Source: an uncultured Candidatus Poseidoniales archaeon (GTDB lineage: Archaea; Thermoplasmatota; Poseidoniia; Poseidoniales; Poseidoniaceae). Taken from it: a DNA stretch of 64,000 bases. The DNA is taken from NCBI GenBank assembly GCA_905182125.1, contig CAJJAV010000001.1:1-64000 (forward strand), read 5' to 3'. This document shows positions 41,649 to 50,624 of this stretch, piece by piece. The notes below the pieces were generated by a model that had not been told where the DNA came from, made no database searches, and saw nothing but the letters and a program-made list of their open reading frames with translations. Position 1 is the first letter of the stretch. Every line of letters begins with the position of its first letter. The translations under genes were made by a program, and so were the position numbers.

Positions 41649-44588
41649 TTAGGGGAGCATATTAGCCAAAAACTGTCCCGTAAAGCTCGTTTCACAGGCT
41701 GCGATGTCTTCCGGTGTGCCTTCTACGAGGATGAGGCCTCCTCGTTCGCCGCCTTCGGGCCCAAGGTCGATGACCCAGTCCGCGGACTTCACCACATCGA
41801 GGTGGTGTTCGATGACAATAACCGTATGTCCCTTGGTTCTCAGTTCGAGTAAAACTTCAATCAGGAGTTGGACATCTGAGAATGAAAGCCCGGTGGTCGG
41901 CTCGTCGAGGATATACACTGTGTGCTTGGTCGGTGGGCGTCGTAATTCACTTGCGAGCTTCACACGTTGTGCTTCACCGCCCGAAAGGGTGGTTGCAGGT
42001 TGACCAAGTCGCACATAGGAGAGGCCAACTAAACGAAGGGTGTCGAGTGTTCTGAAGATCTTGCGATGGGTTTCAAAGAATTCGACGGCCTCTCCGATTG
42101 GCATTTCAAGAATTTCATGAATGTTCTTTCCTTTCCATGTGACTTCGAGGCATTCTCTTGTGTAGCGTTTCCCATGACAGATATCGCACGTGATCCATAC
42201 ATCGGGGAGGAAATTCATTTCAAGTTTAATCGAACCTGCTCCCTTGCATGATTCGCAGCGTCCACCCTTGACGTTGAAGCTGAAATGGCCCGGGGTGTAA
42301 CCGCGTTCTTTTGCGAGCGTTGTCTTGGAAAATAAACTCCGAATTTCGTCGAAGACTTTGGTGTAGGTCGCTGGGTTTGAGCGCGGTGTCCGCCCAATTG
42401 GCGACTGATCGATGATGATGGCCTTGTCCGTGTGTTCGAGCCCTTTGACCGCTCTATGCTTGCCCGCCACCGTTTCTGCTTTGTGCAAGTAGCGTTGCAG
42501 AACGGGTGCTAAAATACCAGACACAAGCGATGATTTTCCAGATCCTGAAACCCCGGTCACTGCAGTCATGCAACCAACTGGGAATGAGGCCGTAATGTTC
42601 TGAAGATTGTTGTGTGTGGCACCTTTGACTGTGATGCGTTTCCTTGTTGCTTTCTTTCGCTTTTCGGGTACAGGGATGCTTCTCCGGCCGCTGAGGAAGG
42701 CCCCTGTGACGGAGTCTTCCGCAGCCATAGCTACCTCAGGTGGCCCGTTCGCAACGATGGTTCCGCCTTCGAGTCCAGCGCCGGGGCCGAGGTCGCAAAG
42801 CCAATCTGCTTGACGGAGGGTGTCTTCATCGTGTTCAACAACGATGAGGGTGTTACCAAGATCGCTCAGTTCACGAAGTGTCGCTAACAACCGTTCATTG
42901 TCCCGTTGATGCAACCCAATCGAAGGTTCGTCCAAGACATACATGACGCCCGTAAGTCGGCTGCCGATTTGAGTCGCCAGACGGATGCGTTGGCTCTCGC
43001 CACCCGAAAGGGTGTTTGCTTTCCGGTCGAGGGTGAGGTAATCGAGGCCAACGCTGTCGAGGAAGCCCAACCTGTTGTCGATTTCTTTGAGAATATCATT
43101 ACCGATGAACATGCTTCGTTCATCGAGTGTTTCCAGTGAGTCGGCGAAGTGTTCTGGGGCGCCTGGTCCATCTGGAGACCATGCACGAATGACGGCAAGG
43201 GCGTCATGGACGGAGCAATGGCTGACTTCTGGCAAACGAATACCGCCGACGGAAACATACCGGGCAGCTGCGTTCAATTTTTCGCCGTGGCACTCGCTGC
43301 AATCTAAATCTGTCATGCACGCAATCAGCCGACTTCGCGTACGTTCTGAAGTGGTCTCGGTGTAGGTGCGTTGGAGGCGAGCAACGATGCCCTCCCATGG
43401 TCGGTTCATCTTGTACACCGAGCCGTTATCGGACTCAAAGTGGAAGTTGATCACGGTCGAACCTGACCCGTTGAGGAGGATGTCGCGGTCATCGTCGTCG
43501 AGAAGTTCGAAGGGGGTGTTCTTTGGAATTTTGTAATGTTCGCAAACCTGTTCCATCAACCGCCGGTACCAGGAGGGGGACATTGATTGACGCCATGGAC
43601 GAACGCACCCGTTGCTGATTGTCAGGGTGCCATCGACGATGAGTTCGGTGTTGAATTGGCGTTGGACTCCAAGCCCTTGGCATGACCCACATGCTCCAAG
43701 TGGAGAATTGAAGGAAAAGACCCTCGGTGAAAGTTCGGGCATGAACGCGCCGTGTTCTGGACAGGCAAAATCTTCAGACCATGCAACTGTTTCACCAACA
43801 ACCGTCAAGCGCGAGCGTGTGCCCTCTGAGAGTTCAGCATCTTCCGCTGGCCCTTCGATGCTCTGGATAGCGGTCGCACCACCCCCTAAACGGAGGGAGC
43901 CTTCCACGGCCTCAGTCAGGCGTTGGCGACGATCTCGTGTGCACAGTATGCGGTCGATTCGTACATCGATGTCGTGGCGGAAATTTTTGTCGAGATCGGG
44001 GGGTGACTCGAAACTAACCTCGTGCCCGTTGACTTTGCCGTTTAGGTATCCTTGTTCGACGAGTTGACGGAACAGATCTGCATGGGTTCCCTTTCGGGCT
44101 CGAACTGCTGGTGACCAAACGGCAATAGCGTGTCCTTCCATGTGCCAGATGACGTCGTCAACAATTTCCTGAACCGTTCGGCGAGCCACTTCACGGCCAC
44201 AAGTTGGGCAGTGTGGCTTTCCGATTCGAGCCCAGAGAAGACGAAGATAATCTTGAATTTCTGTGACGGTTGCAACGGTTGAACGGGGGTTGTGCGACCC
44301 CTGTTTCTGGTCGATTGAAATAGCAGGTGATAGCCCTTCAATTCCATCACAGTCAGCCTTTTTCATCTGACCGATAAACTGCCGGGCGTACGACGATAAA
44401 CTCTCTACATAGCGGCGCTGTCCTTCGGCATAGAGGGTGTCGAAAGCGAGGCTTGACTTTCCAGATCCTGAAACGCCTGAAATCACAACGAATTGTCCCC
44501 GTGGGAGCTTGACGTTGATGTCTTGGAGGTTGTGGGTTCGGGCACCCCGAACCTCGATCCAACCGTGATCTCCCGCATCCCCACTCAT
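41649..44588 (-). CDS. uvrA: Excinuclease ABC subunit A
   Basis: A 979-residue DNA-damage sensor of bacterial nucleotide excision repair, with two ABC ATPase modules. Module 1: Walker A SGVSGSGKSSLAFDTLYAEG, zinc motif CPTCGREV, FACPEHGAF and GACGSCQGLG, signature TLSGGESQRIRLA. Module 2: Walker A TGVSGSGKSSLVSGI, zinc motif CESCKGAG then CDICHGKRY, signature TLSGGEAQRVKLA and Walker B VYILDEPTTGLS. ATG 44588 fits the usual N-terminus; an upstream start at 44633 would add 15 residues. UvrB and UvrC are not in the window. The gene is of bacterial origin. Confidence 0.95.
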   Translation of the reverse strand: MSGDAGDHGWIEVRGARTHNLQDINVKLPRGQFVVISGVSGSGKSSLAFDTLYAEGQRRYVESLSSYARQFIGQMKKADCDGIEGLSPAISIDQKQGSHNPRSTVATVTEIQDYLRLLWARIGKPHCPTCGREVARRTVQEIVDDVIWHMEGHAIAVWSPAVRARKGTHADLFRQLVEQGYLNGKVNGHEVSFESPPDLDKNFRHDIDVRIDRILCTRDRRQRLTEAVEGSLRLGGGATAIQSIEGPAEDAELSEGTRSRLTVVGETVAWSEDFACPEHGAFMPELSPRVFSFNSPLGACGSCQGLGVQRQFNTELIVDGTLTISNGCVRPWRQSMSPSWYRRLMEQVCEHYKIPKNTPFELLDDDDRDILLNGSGSTVINFHFESDNGSVYKMNRPWEGIVARLQRTYTETTSERTRSRLIACMTDLDCSECHGEKLNAAARYVSVGGIRLPEVSHCSVHDALAVIRAWSPDGPGAPEHFADSLETLDERSMFIGNDILKEIDNRLGFLDSVGLDYLTLDRKANTLSGGESQRIRLATQIGSRLTGVMYVLDEPSIGLHQRDNERLLATLRELSDLGNTLIVVEHDEDTLRQADWLCDLGPGAGLEGGTIVANGPPEVAMAAEDSVTGAFLSGRRSIPVPEKRKKATRKRITVKGATHNNLQNITASFPVGCMTAVTGVSGSGKSSLVSGILAPVLQRYLHKAETVAGKHRAVKGLEHTDKAIIIDQSPIGRTPRSNPATYTKVFDEIRSLFSKTTLAKERGYTPGHFSFNVKGGRCESCKGAGSIKLEMNFLPDVWITCDICHGKRYTRECLEVTWKGKNIHEILEMPIGEAVEFFETHRKIFRTLDTLRLVGLSYVRLGQPATTLSGGEAQRVKLASELRRPPTKHTVYILDEPTTGLSFSDVQLLIEVLLELRTKGHTVIVIEHHLDVVKSADWVIDLGPEGGERGGLILVEGTPEDIAACETSFTGQFLANMLP

Positions 44589-44650
44589 GCTATCGTTTCG
44601 TTGGGCGCGCCAGCGGTTCAAGAAGGCACGCATTTACCCATGATCTGTCA

Positions 44651-45526
44651 TCAGTCCCGCATAAACGGAATTTTCGCTTCAAACCGAACCGGGTCGTCGC
44701 TTTCGGGGTGGAGAAATTCGAGCGATGATGCGTGAAGAGCGATGCGACTCAGGGGGTTGGTTTCGGCCCCGTGTAAATCATCACCAACAACAGGGCAATC
44801 CAATGCTTTCATTGCCATTCGGATTTGGTGTCGGCGGCCAGTTTCAATGGTGATATGAATCAAGGAAACTTCGTCATCGGTGTCTTCGATTTTCCAATGG
44901 GTGATGGCTTCTTTAGCACCTTGGATTGATGGTTTTACTTCTTTCACGCGAAGGTTTCGATCTTCGACCAACCAGGCTTTTTCGGTGCCTTGGCTTTCTT
45001 CGGGCCGACCCTCAACAAGAGCGTGGTATGTTCGGTGGACTGCTCGCTGGGCGAATTGTGATTGGAGGTAGGTTTTGGCCTGTTCTTGCTTGGCAAAAAC
45101 CATCACGCCTGATGTGTCTCTGTCCAACCGGTGGACAATATGAATCCATGCTCGTTCGTTGCCGAGACGCACGTAGTTGACACATCGGGTGTGGAGGGTG
45201 TCGTCTTCCAATTTATTGGTTGCAATTGAAAGCAGGCCAGCAGGCTTGTCGACAACGAGAATGGCGTCGTCTTCATAGACAATTGAAAGTCGGTGAAGTT
45301 TCTTACTTGGCGCCGGAGGTGGCGCGGCTTCCTTGCCTTTTGCCCGATCTGTGACTTCGATGGTCTGTCCTGCTTCAACCATGTGTTTGGCTTTGTGTTG
45401 AACCGCTCCTTCAACTAAAATACGGCCTTCAGTCAGCATTTTACGAACCTTGGCCCGCGTTGATTTCGGGAAGAGAGTGGCAAGTGCGTCCAGTAAAATG
45501 GTTGGTTCGGTAACGGTTGTTTTCAT
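44651..45526 (-). CDS. S4-domain RluA-family pseudouridine synthase
   Basis: A 291-residue bacterial-type RNA pseudouridine synthase. An N-terminal S4 RNA-binding domain (about residues 12-70; RAKVRKMLTEGRILVEG) precedes the catalytic domain with the diagnostic Asp in IVHRLDRDTSGVMVFAK and the late TGRRHQIRMAMKAL motif. RluA enzymes isomerise uridines in rRNA or tRNA; the site is unknown. ATG 45526 has GAGGTG upstream and lies ten bases after the MoeA stop. Archaea normally use Pus10/Cbf5/TruD-type enzymes, so this is a likely lateral acquisition. Confidence 0.9.
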   Translation of the reverse strand: MKTTVTEPTILLDALATLFPKSTRAKVRKMLTEGRILVEGAVQHKAKHMVEAGQTIEVTDRAKGKEAAPPPAPSKKLHRLSIVYEDDAILVVDKPAGLLSIATNKLEDDTLHTRCVNYVRLGNERAWIHIVHRLDRDTSGVMVFAKQEQAKTYLQSQFAQRAVHRTYHALVEGRPEESQGTEKAWLVEDRNLRVKEVKPSIQGAKEAITHWKIEDTDDEVSLIHITIETGRRHQIRMAMKALDCPVVGDDLHGAETNPLSRIALHASSLEFLHPESDDPVRFEAKIPFMRD

Positions 45527-45535
45527 TGTCACACC

Positions 45536-46765
45536 TCAAAGGAGTATTGCATCGCACCAGTCGCCTTTGTCTGACGCTTGTCCGGGGGAAAGAAGGGTAA
45601 GGCCGTCTGCTTGGGCCACGCTGTTTAGATTGCCAGAACCTTGTGGTCCTGTCGAATAGGCTACGGGGTGATCGCCCGAGGTGTCAATGCGAATTCGGCG
45701 AAGGCACAAGCATGTGTCGTCACCCCTGAGTCGGTCGGCAAGTTGGACGCGGAGGTGATGTTCTTTCGGGCCGCCGCCTGCTGTGCAAGAGCGGAGGTAG
45801 GGGGCGACAAGCACTCGGAAAACGATGTGGCTGCTTGCTGGGTTTCCTGGCAATCCAAACAGTGGTGTGTCGTTCCAGAGACCAAACAAGGGAGGTGATC
45901 CCGGGCGGATTTTCACGCGCCAGTAATGCACGTCGCCTTCTTCTTCCATGATCTTACGAACGTAATCCCACTCACCCATCGAAACACCACCAGAAGTCAA
46001 CACGAGGTCACACTCTTCTGTGGCTGTATTCAATGCTCGCCTGAGGCTGTCCATTGAATCCGCTACGGCTTGATAGCGCACTGCTTCATGGCCCATCCAC
46101 TGGACCAAACTTGCAAGTCCGAAGGAATTCGATTCGTAGATTTGGTGCGGCTCAAGTGGCTCGCCGGGGAATTTTAATTCATCTCCCGTTGAAATAATTG
46201 CGATTCGTGCTTTTTTGTACACCGGAACTGTTGGCCAGCCCATTGTGGCACAGAGCCCTACTTTAGCTGGCGTGAGTGTTGTCCCTTGGGTGAGGTTTGT
46301 CTCACCTTCTCGGAGGTTCTCTCCGCGCTTTCTGATGAAGTGGGGGCGCCCTTGTTCAAGCAGTGTCACTTCCGTACCATCTTCATTCACCTCACAGCGT
46401 TCAATCGGGAGAATGGAGGTGGCTCCTTGGGGCATTGGGGCCCCTGTCATGATCCGCGTGGCTTGTCCGGGTAACAGGTTCTGGGTTGGGTTTGCGTCGC
46501 CTGCCTGAATGGTTTGAATGATGGCCAGTGTTGCTGGGGCTTCGAGGCTGTCGTTATGGATGAAAGCAAAGCCGTCCATTGCAGAGTTGTCAAACGGAGG
46601 GTCGTCAACCTTCGAAGCAAGGTCCCGCGACAGCACACGCCCGTATGCAGCATCGAGGTCCACCTGTTCGGTTGCGAGGAGGAGGGGTGAGGCAGCAGCG
46701 ATGCTTTTGGCGGCCTCGTGGTCAATGAAATAGGGTACCTCGGCCACATCTTGACCAAACGTCAC
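45536..46765 (-). CDS. moeA: Molybdopterin molybdenumtransferase (MoeA family)
   Basis: About 409 residues from GTG 46765, close to the family length; the frame opens further to ATG 46855 but that would overlap the TauE/SafE 3' end. MoeA inserts molybdate into adenylylated molybdopterin. Landmarks: DDPPFDNSAMDGFAF, ATRIMTGAPMPQGATSILPIE, IISTGDELKFPGEPL, DLVLTSGGVSMGEWDYVRKI and LPGNPASSHIVFRVLV. No other cofactor genes or molybdoenzymes are in the window. It lies in a tight run with TauE/SafE and RluA. The start is uncertain. Confidence 0.9.
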   Translation of the reverse strand: MTFGQDVAEVPYFIDHEAAKSIAAASPLLLATEQVDLDAAYGRVLSRDLASKVDDPPFDNSAMDGFAFIHNDSLEAPATLAIIQTIQAGDANPTQNLLPGQATRIMTGAPMPQGATSILPIERCEVNEDGTEVTLLEQGRPHFIRKRGENLREGETNLTQGTTLTPAKVGLCATMGWPTVPVYKKARIAIISTGDELKFPGEPLEPHQIYESNSFGLASLVQWMGHEAVRYQAVADSMDSLRRALNTATEECDLVLTSGGVSMGEWDYVRKIMEEEGDVHYWRVKIRPGSPPLFGLWNDTPLFGLPGNPASSHIVFRVLVAPYLRSCTAGGGPKEHHLRVQLADRLRGDDTCLCLRRIRIDTSGDHPVAYSTGPQGSGNLNSVAQADGLTLLSPGQASDKGDWCDAILL

Positions 46766-46791
46766 TGTGGTTTGAGGTTCGCGGTACGGGT

Positions 46792-47556
46792 TTAGAGGAG
46801 GACGTCTGCTATTCGTTTGAATGAAGCAAGCACGAGAACGCCGATCAGCAACCATCGAACCGTTGTTTGTGGGGCGTGTTGCGCGCCGAATCTAGACCCA
46901 ACAAAGCCACCACATGCAACAGCAACGACGAAGGATATGAGGGGTGAAGAAGACAGGTCAAGTTGGCCTGATAGGTGTGCACCAAAGAGGCCAGCTGCTG
47001 AATTAACCCAGATGAATAACGCTGCTGTTGCGGCTGCCGCCTTTGGCGTAGCCCAACGTTTCAGAACCAGAATTGGTGAGAGGAAAATACCCCCGCCAAC
47101 ACCGATCATGCCGCTCAGAATTCCAATTGAGGCGCCAATTGGAACGGTTGTGTGTAGTGAGGGGAGCGGGGCTTCTTCGGTGACTTCGTCTGTATGAGCC
47201 GTCCGAGATAGGCGGTAGGCACCGAACAGAAGGGCGAGGGATAGAAGGGTATCATACATCGGTTCATCCAAAGTTAGTGTGCCGCCTAGAAAGGCCGCCG
47301 GGAGGCTTGCAACGATGAAAATCAGCGAAAGTTTTGGACGGTGATATCCTGCTTTTTGATAATGGTAGAAAGCGAGGCTGGCTACAACAAGGTTGAGCAC
47401 CCAGGCATGTTGTTTCAGCCAAGAGTTGCCGAGCATTGCAAAACTGGACAGGGAGAGGAGTGCAAGGTAGCCTGATGCTCCACCATGACCAACTGAGGCA
47501 TACAATGCTGCAATAAGAAACAGTGCAAAACACACACTCAGTGTTTCGGCGTCCAT
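46792..47556 (-). CDS. TauE/SafE-family membrane transporter
   Basis: A 254-residue membrane protein with about eight helices in two repeats. The paired family motifs are SVGHGGASGYLALLSL near the start and IGVGGGIFLSPILVL after the midpoint. Members move sulfite, sulfoacetate, sulfolactate or related organosulfur anions, usually outward. Placed directly ahead of MoeA in the same orientation, it might handle an oxyanion relevant to molybdenum cofactor metabolism, but this is only a suggestion. Confidence 0.87.
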   Translation of the reverse strand: MDAETLSVCFALFLIAALYASVGHGGASGYLALLSLSSFAMLGNSWLKQHAWVLNLVVASLAFYHYQKAGYHRPKLSLIFIVASLPAAFLGGTLTLDEPMYDTLLSLALLFGAYRLSRTAHTDEVTEEAPLPSLHTTVPIGASIGILSGMIGVGGGIFLSPILVLKRWATPKAAAATAALFIWVNSAAGLFGAHLSGQLDLSSSPLISFVVAVACGGFVGSRFGAQHAPQTTVRWLLIGVLVLASFKRIADVLL

Positions 47557-47575
47557 GAAGAATCGTTCCAGGCGT

Positions 47576-47878
47576 TCAATTGAATTTCATTTCATTCCCA
47601 CATTCAGGGTAGGAACACGTTACGGTGTAACGGGCCTTCTTCGGTTTTGGAATTTTGAGCATCGATCCGCACTGATCGCATTGAACTTTGAGGGTTTCTG
47701 GGGCCTTTTCTTCAGGTGCGTCGCCGAGGGTTCGGCCAACGTCTGTCGACCATCCCACGTTGTCTTTGTAGGAATTCCCAGTGGGGTTCAACTTCTTTTG
47801 TTTCAACGAAAGACGCATCTTTCGCTTCCGCTTTTTCGGTTGGGGTTTCTTGCCGCCTGCTGGTGCCTTTGCCGCCAT
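47576..47878 (-). CDS. Small zinc-ribbon protein
   Basis: A 100-residue protein starting at ATG 47878. The first 40 residues are highly basic (GGKKPQPKKRKRKMR), followed by a linker and a C-terminal zinc ribbon with CDQCGSMLKIP and CSYPECGNEMKF. The ribbon plus basic tail suggests binding to RNA, ribosome or nucleic-acid machinery. It follows the beta-CASP nuclease gene by 31 bases on the same strand and precedes TauE/SafE by 19; a link to RNA processing is plausible. Confidence 0.75.
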   Translation of the reverse strand: MAAKAPAGGKKPQPKKRKRKMRLSLKQKKLNPTGNSYKDNVGWSTDVGRTLGDAPEEKAPETLKVQCDQCGSMLKIPKPKKARYTVTCSYPECGNEMKFN

Positions 47879-47909
47879 GTGAATCGTTCTTCGCTTAGCG
47901 TCGTTGTAT

Positions 47910-49274
47910 TCAATGACTTCGGCTGTATTCTTCACCGAGGTATTCAGAAATGCCATTTACAGGGTTGTGAACAATGTGGCCGTTCTTTTCGAGTGCAGCG
48001 ACCAAAGGAGGGCGTGCTTTGACTGGATCGGTGTGGTACACGATGACTTCTTCTGCTTCGCAAGCGGCTGCAAAATCTACAAGTTCTTTGTGGCCTGCAT
48101 GTGTGGAGAATGAATAGGTGTCCCATTCAAGGGGGATGTCTACATCGTTACCAAAAATACGAAGTTTTCCTTCGGTTTGAAGTTTTCTTCCACCGGTTTC
48201 TCGCGCTTGATAACCGGTGAAGAGGATTGCATTTTTTGTGTCGTGGCGCAATCGGTTAAGGTACCAAATCGAAGGGCCGCCTTGAAGCATACCTGAGGTA
48301 GATACAATGACGTCCGCTTCAAGTGCACGTTTACGATCTGACTTGCTTGAAACACGACGGCACCAGGACCATGCTGCACGAAGGGCTGCTGGGTCGCGAA
48401 GGGTCTCTGGGTGATTCATTTGCATCTTTGCAATGCGTTTTCCCATACCGTCAACGTGAACATTGAGGTGGGGGAGGTGTTTGTGGAGGCGCATGACAAC
48501 ATCTTGGGTGCGTCCGTTTGCGAACGCTGGAATGAGGACTGTCCCGCCACGGTCAACAACACGCTGAACATGTTCGACAAACCTTTGAATCTCTTCATCG
48601 AGGTTTGGATGTTCTCGCCCACCATATGTGCCTTCGATGAACAGAGTGTCTGTTTTCTGTGGTTTTGCCCCGGTGGTTAGCGGTGAATCTCTGGTGTCAA
48701 AGTCGCCAGAGATCAGCACTTTGCGGTTTGGTGTTTCGAGATCGAGCATTGCGGCACCGGGGATATGGCCTGCTTTACGCAAGGTTAGTTTCCAATCATC
48801 ATGATCCCATGTGTCATCGAAAGCATGCACTCGCCATGCGTCGATGGCTGTGTCGATGTCACGCTTATCCCATGCAAGTGGATAACGTTCAATTGAACTT
48901 ACTTTGTGACAATCATACCACATCATTTCTGAAATCTCAGCTGTGAGAGCCGTTCCGTGGAGCAGCGTTCGGTGGTTTGAGCACAGCCATGGGGCCATAC
49001 CAAGGTGATCGACATGGGAGTGTGTGATCACAGCATCCTTCACTTTTGGAGCCTCTGAAGGGTATCGGGGTGGATTGGTTGGGGCAAGTCCGTAGTCAAG
49101 AAGGAGTTTTGTTTGAAGCTCACTTTCGAACATGATTCCAACGTTTCCAACCTCATCACCACCGCCAAGACAGTGGTAACGGAGACCTTTTTTTGGTGGA
49201 TCTTCGGGGTACGAAGTTGTTCTTCCTGGTGAGTAGAGTACCATGGTCTTCGATGACTGGTCCATTCGGTACAT
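47910..49274 (-). CDS. Beta-CASP metallo-beta-lactamase RNA-processing nuclease
   Basis: A 454-residue metallo-beta-lactamase/beta-CASP protein. Motif 2 HSHVDHLG, motif 3 His (AGHIPGAAML) and motif 4 Asp (LISGDFD) make the two-zinc site; beta-CASP motifs A (IEGTYG), B (SFSTHAGHKE, near the end) and the STSGMLQGGP segment are present. There is no N-terminal KH domain, so it is closer to archaeal CPSF2/aRNase-type proteins than to aCPSF1. It probably cleaves or trims RNA 3' ends. The start is ATG 49274, with ATGs at 49265 and later as alternatives. Confidence 0.88.
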   Translation of the reverse strand: MYRMDQSSKTMVLYSPGRTTSYPEDPPKKGLRYHCLGGGDEVGNVGIMFESELQTKLLLDYGLAPTNPPRYPSEAPKVKDAVITHSHVDHLGMAPWLCSNHRTLLHGTALTAEISEMMWYDCHKVSSIERYPLAWDKRDIDTAIDAWRVHAFDDTWDHDDWKLTLRKAGHIPGAAMLDLETPNRKVLISGDFDTRDSPLTTGAKPQKTDTLFIEGTYGGREHPNLDEEIQRFVEHVQRVVDRGGTVLIPAFANGRTQDVVMRLHKHLPHLNVHVDGMGKRIAKMQMNHPETLRDPAALRAAWSWCRRVSSKSDRKRALEADVIVSTSGMLQGGPSIWYLNRLRHDTKNAILFTGYQARETGGRKLQTEGKLRIFGNDVDIPLEWDTYSFSTHAGHKELVDFAAACEAEEVIVYHTDPVKARPPLVAALEKNGHIVHNPVNGISEYLGEEYSRSH

Positions 49275-49369
49275 GATGAAGATGTGCCTTCATTGGGACA
49301 GGGACCCCTCTGTTTCCACTGGAGTAGAAATCACGGGTGTTCATGAAATTTTTCTATTGATTGTTAGGT

Positions 49370-49417
49370 GGTAGTATTATGTGCTTGTCGCGACCATATT
49401 CTACGGGGCATACTACC
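49370..49417. ncRNA. Candidate structured RNA or regulatory stem
   Basis: GGTAGTAT (49370-49377) is the exact complement of ATACTACC (49410-49417). Directly inside the left arm, TATG (49378-49381) can pair with CATA, and the enclosed GTCGCGAC is self-complementary. Nested pairing over 48 bases is unusual for plain spacer, but no known RNA family was recognised. Confidence 0.3.
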
Positions 49418-49637
49418 GTTTCTTACAATCCCATTCTACACCATACAACCTTCGATCATCGAAGAAACCCTGCAGTGGAAAGAAGGGGGTGTGGGTATGG
49501 TGATTGCTTTCGTTAGGCAATTTGATTCAAACCGTTTCCCTTCGACTTGGTTTCTCGAGGTCAGCACAGTAAACTTCTGAAGCTTCGAAAGGAAAGAAAA
49601 CCCCGTGGCTCGGAAAGTTTCGATGGTCGGCAATTCC

Positions 49638-49656
49638 ACATGAAATGATTTCATGT
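49638..49656. promoter_or_regulatory. 19-base palindrome upstream of the ferredoxin gene
   Basis: ACATGAAAT and ATTTCATGT flank a single G, a perfect nine-bp inverted repeat ending 39 bases before the ferredoxin ATG. This is the shape of a dimeric repressor operator. A related TTCATGAAAT lies at about 49340-49349. Confidence 0.5.
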
Positions 49657-49695
49657 CAACGAAGGAGACTTGAACTACCATCTCTTGGTTTGAAC

Positions 49696-49908
49696 ATGGC
49701 CCGACAGCTGAACCATACGTTCATTGTCGATGCAGATCGTTGTTTTGGTTGTGCTGCGTGCATAGCGCTGTGTCCAGTGAACGTCCTTACACTCATCGAT
49801 CGTCTCGCAGTTGTCGATGAAGAAGGCTGCACTCATTGTGAACTATGTATTCCCTCATGCCCCGTTTTCGCCCTGGATATTAAATCACAAACCGGAGTGG
49901 AAGCATGA
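49696..49908 (+). CDS. Two-cluster 4Fe-4S ferredoxin
   Basis: A 70-residue ferredoxin. The cysteine groups are CFGCAACIALCPVNV and CTHCELCIPSCPVFA, each C-x2-C-x2-C-x3-C-P, ready to bind two 4Fe-4S clusters. The first nine residues form the opening strand. ATG 49696 is the natural start; GAAGGAGA lies about 34 bases upstream rather than adjacent. Its last bases overlap the ATG of the flavoprotein gene, so the pair is translated together and the ferredoxin probably supplies electrons to that protein. Confidence 0.9.
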   Translation: MARQLNHTFIVDADRCFGCAACIALCPVNVLTLIDRLAVVDEEGCTHCELCIPSCPVFALDIKSQTGVEA

Positions 49909-50624
49909 AGAGAATTCTTTGCATCGGGGGTTCAATTTCGAACTTAGTCACCGCTCACCACCTTTCTGAAAAAAACGAAGTCCATTTAATCGAGATTCAT
50001 GCAGAACTCGGCATGCCATCATCTCACCCTGGCTTTCTATCAGATCTTGAAAAACTTTCAAAGTACACAACTGAAGACCAAATCAAGTTTCTTCGTCCGT
50101 ATGCCAATGAACGAGGATGGGGTTTGCGCAGTGAATGGCTGTGCAAGCACTTGGCCATGAATGCGGCACAACGAGGTGTTCAAATCCATACACGTACGAG
50201 GATTGTTTCAATCGTTCAACATGAAGGTAAATTCCTTGTGGAATATCAAGGGGGTGGCCCTTTGTCGAGCGACACACTTCTTGTTGACCATATCATCGAT
50301 GGGTCCACCGAGGTGCCGGATGCCCCCGGAGGTCGAACACACGAAATCGACGTGACACTCAACCTAGTTCGACCAGACTTTGGCGTTACCGCGGTTTGGT
50401 TTGGGGGTACTGCCCTTACAACAGATTGCACAATACTGCCAGAACAGGCCTGGGGGTTCCAACGGGCGGAAGGGTTGAGCGAAGTTTGGTTTGAGGGCGC
50501 ACCTTCTTGGGTTCCCGAACACGGATGGATCGAACAGATCCAATCTTCTCTTTCTACCACTGCAGCCCAGCGAACAATCGATGCTCAAATCGATGAAGGA
50601 AAGCGTCTAGCCGAGGCTTTTTAA
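49905..50624 (+). CDS. Small flavoprotein, truncated geranylgeranyl-reductase-like
   Basis: A 239-residue protein with an N-terminal Rossmann-like unit (RILCIGGSISNLVTAHHL then VHLIEIHAELG). The usual GxGxxG is altered to GGSISN, so dinucleotide binding may be weakened or different. The layout resembles geranylgeranyl reductases, but it is about half their length and lacks the second GD-x-FAD motif. Archaeal geranylgeranyl reductases can use ferredoxin, and this gene overlaps a ferredoxin gene by four bases. It may be a divergent reductase or a non-catalytic derivative; confidence in function is low. Confidence 0.6.
   Translation: MKRILCIGGSISNLVTAHHLSEKNEVHLIEIHAELGMPSSHPGFLSDLEKLSKYTTEDQIKFLRPYANERGWGLRSEWLCKHLAMNAAQRGVQIHTRTRIVSIVQHEGKFLVEYQGGGPLSSDTLLVDHIIDGSTEVPDAPGGRTHEIDVTLNLVRPDFGVTAVWFGGTALTTDCTILPEQAWGFQRAEGLSEVWFEGAPSWVPEHGWIEQIQSSLSTTAAQRTIDAQIDEGKRLAEAF

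Larger units (their letters stand above)
49275..49695. other. 421-base intergenic region with structured elements
   Basis: No convincing protein gene lies here; short frames lack family resemblance or ribosome sites. The region separates the divergent beta-CASP nuclease and the ferredoxin operon. It contains an eight-bp stem around 49370-49417 that encloses further inverted repeats, and a 19-base palindrome at 49638-49656 shortly before the ferredoxin. A GTAGTATTATG stretch at 49371-49381 is TATA-like. The space could hold an unannotated small RNA. Confidence 0.4.

Noticed and set aside
49368-49580. Short frame in the gap before the ferredoxin gene
   Set aside because: No ribosome site or protein-like composition, and it overlaps the predicted stem structure.
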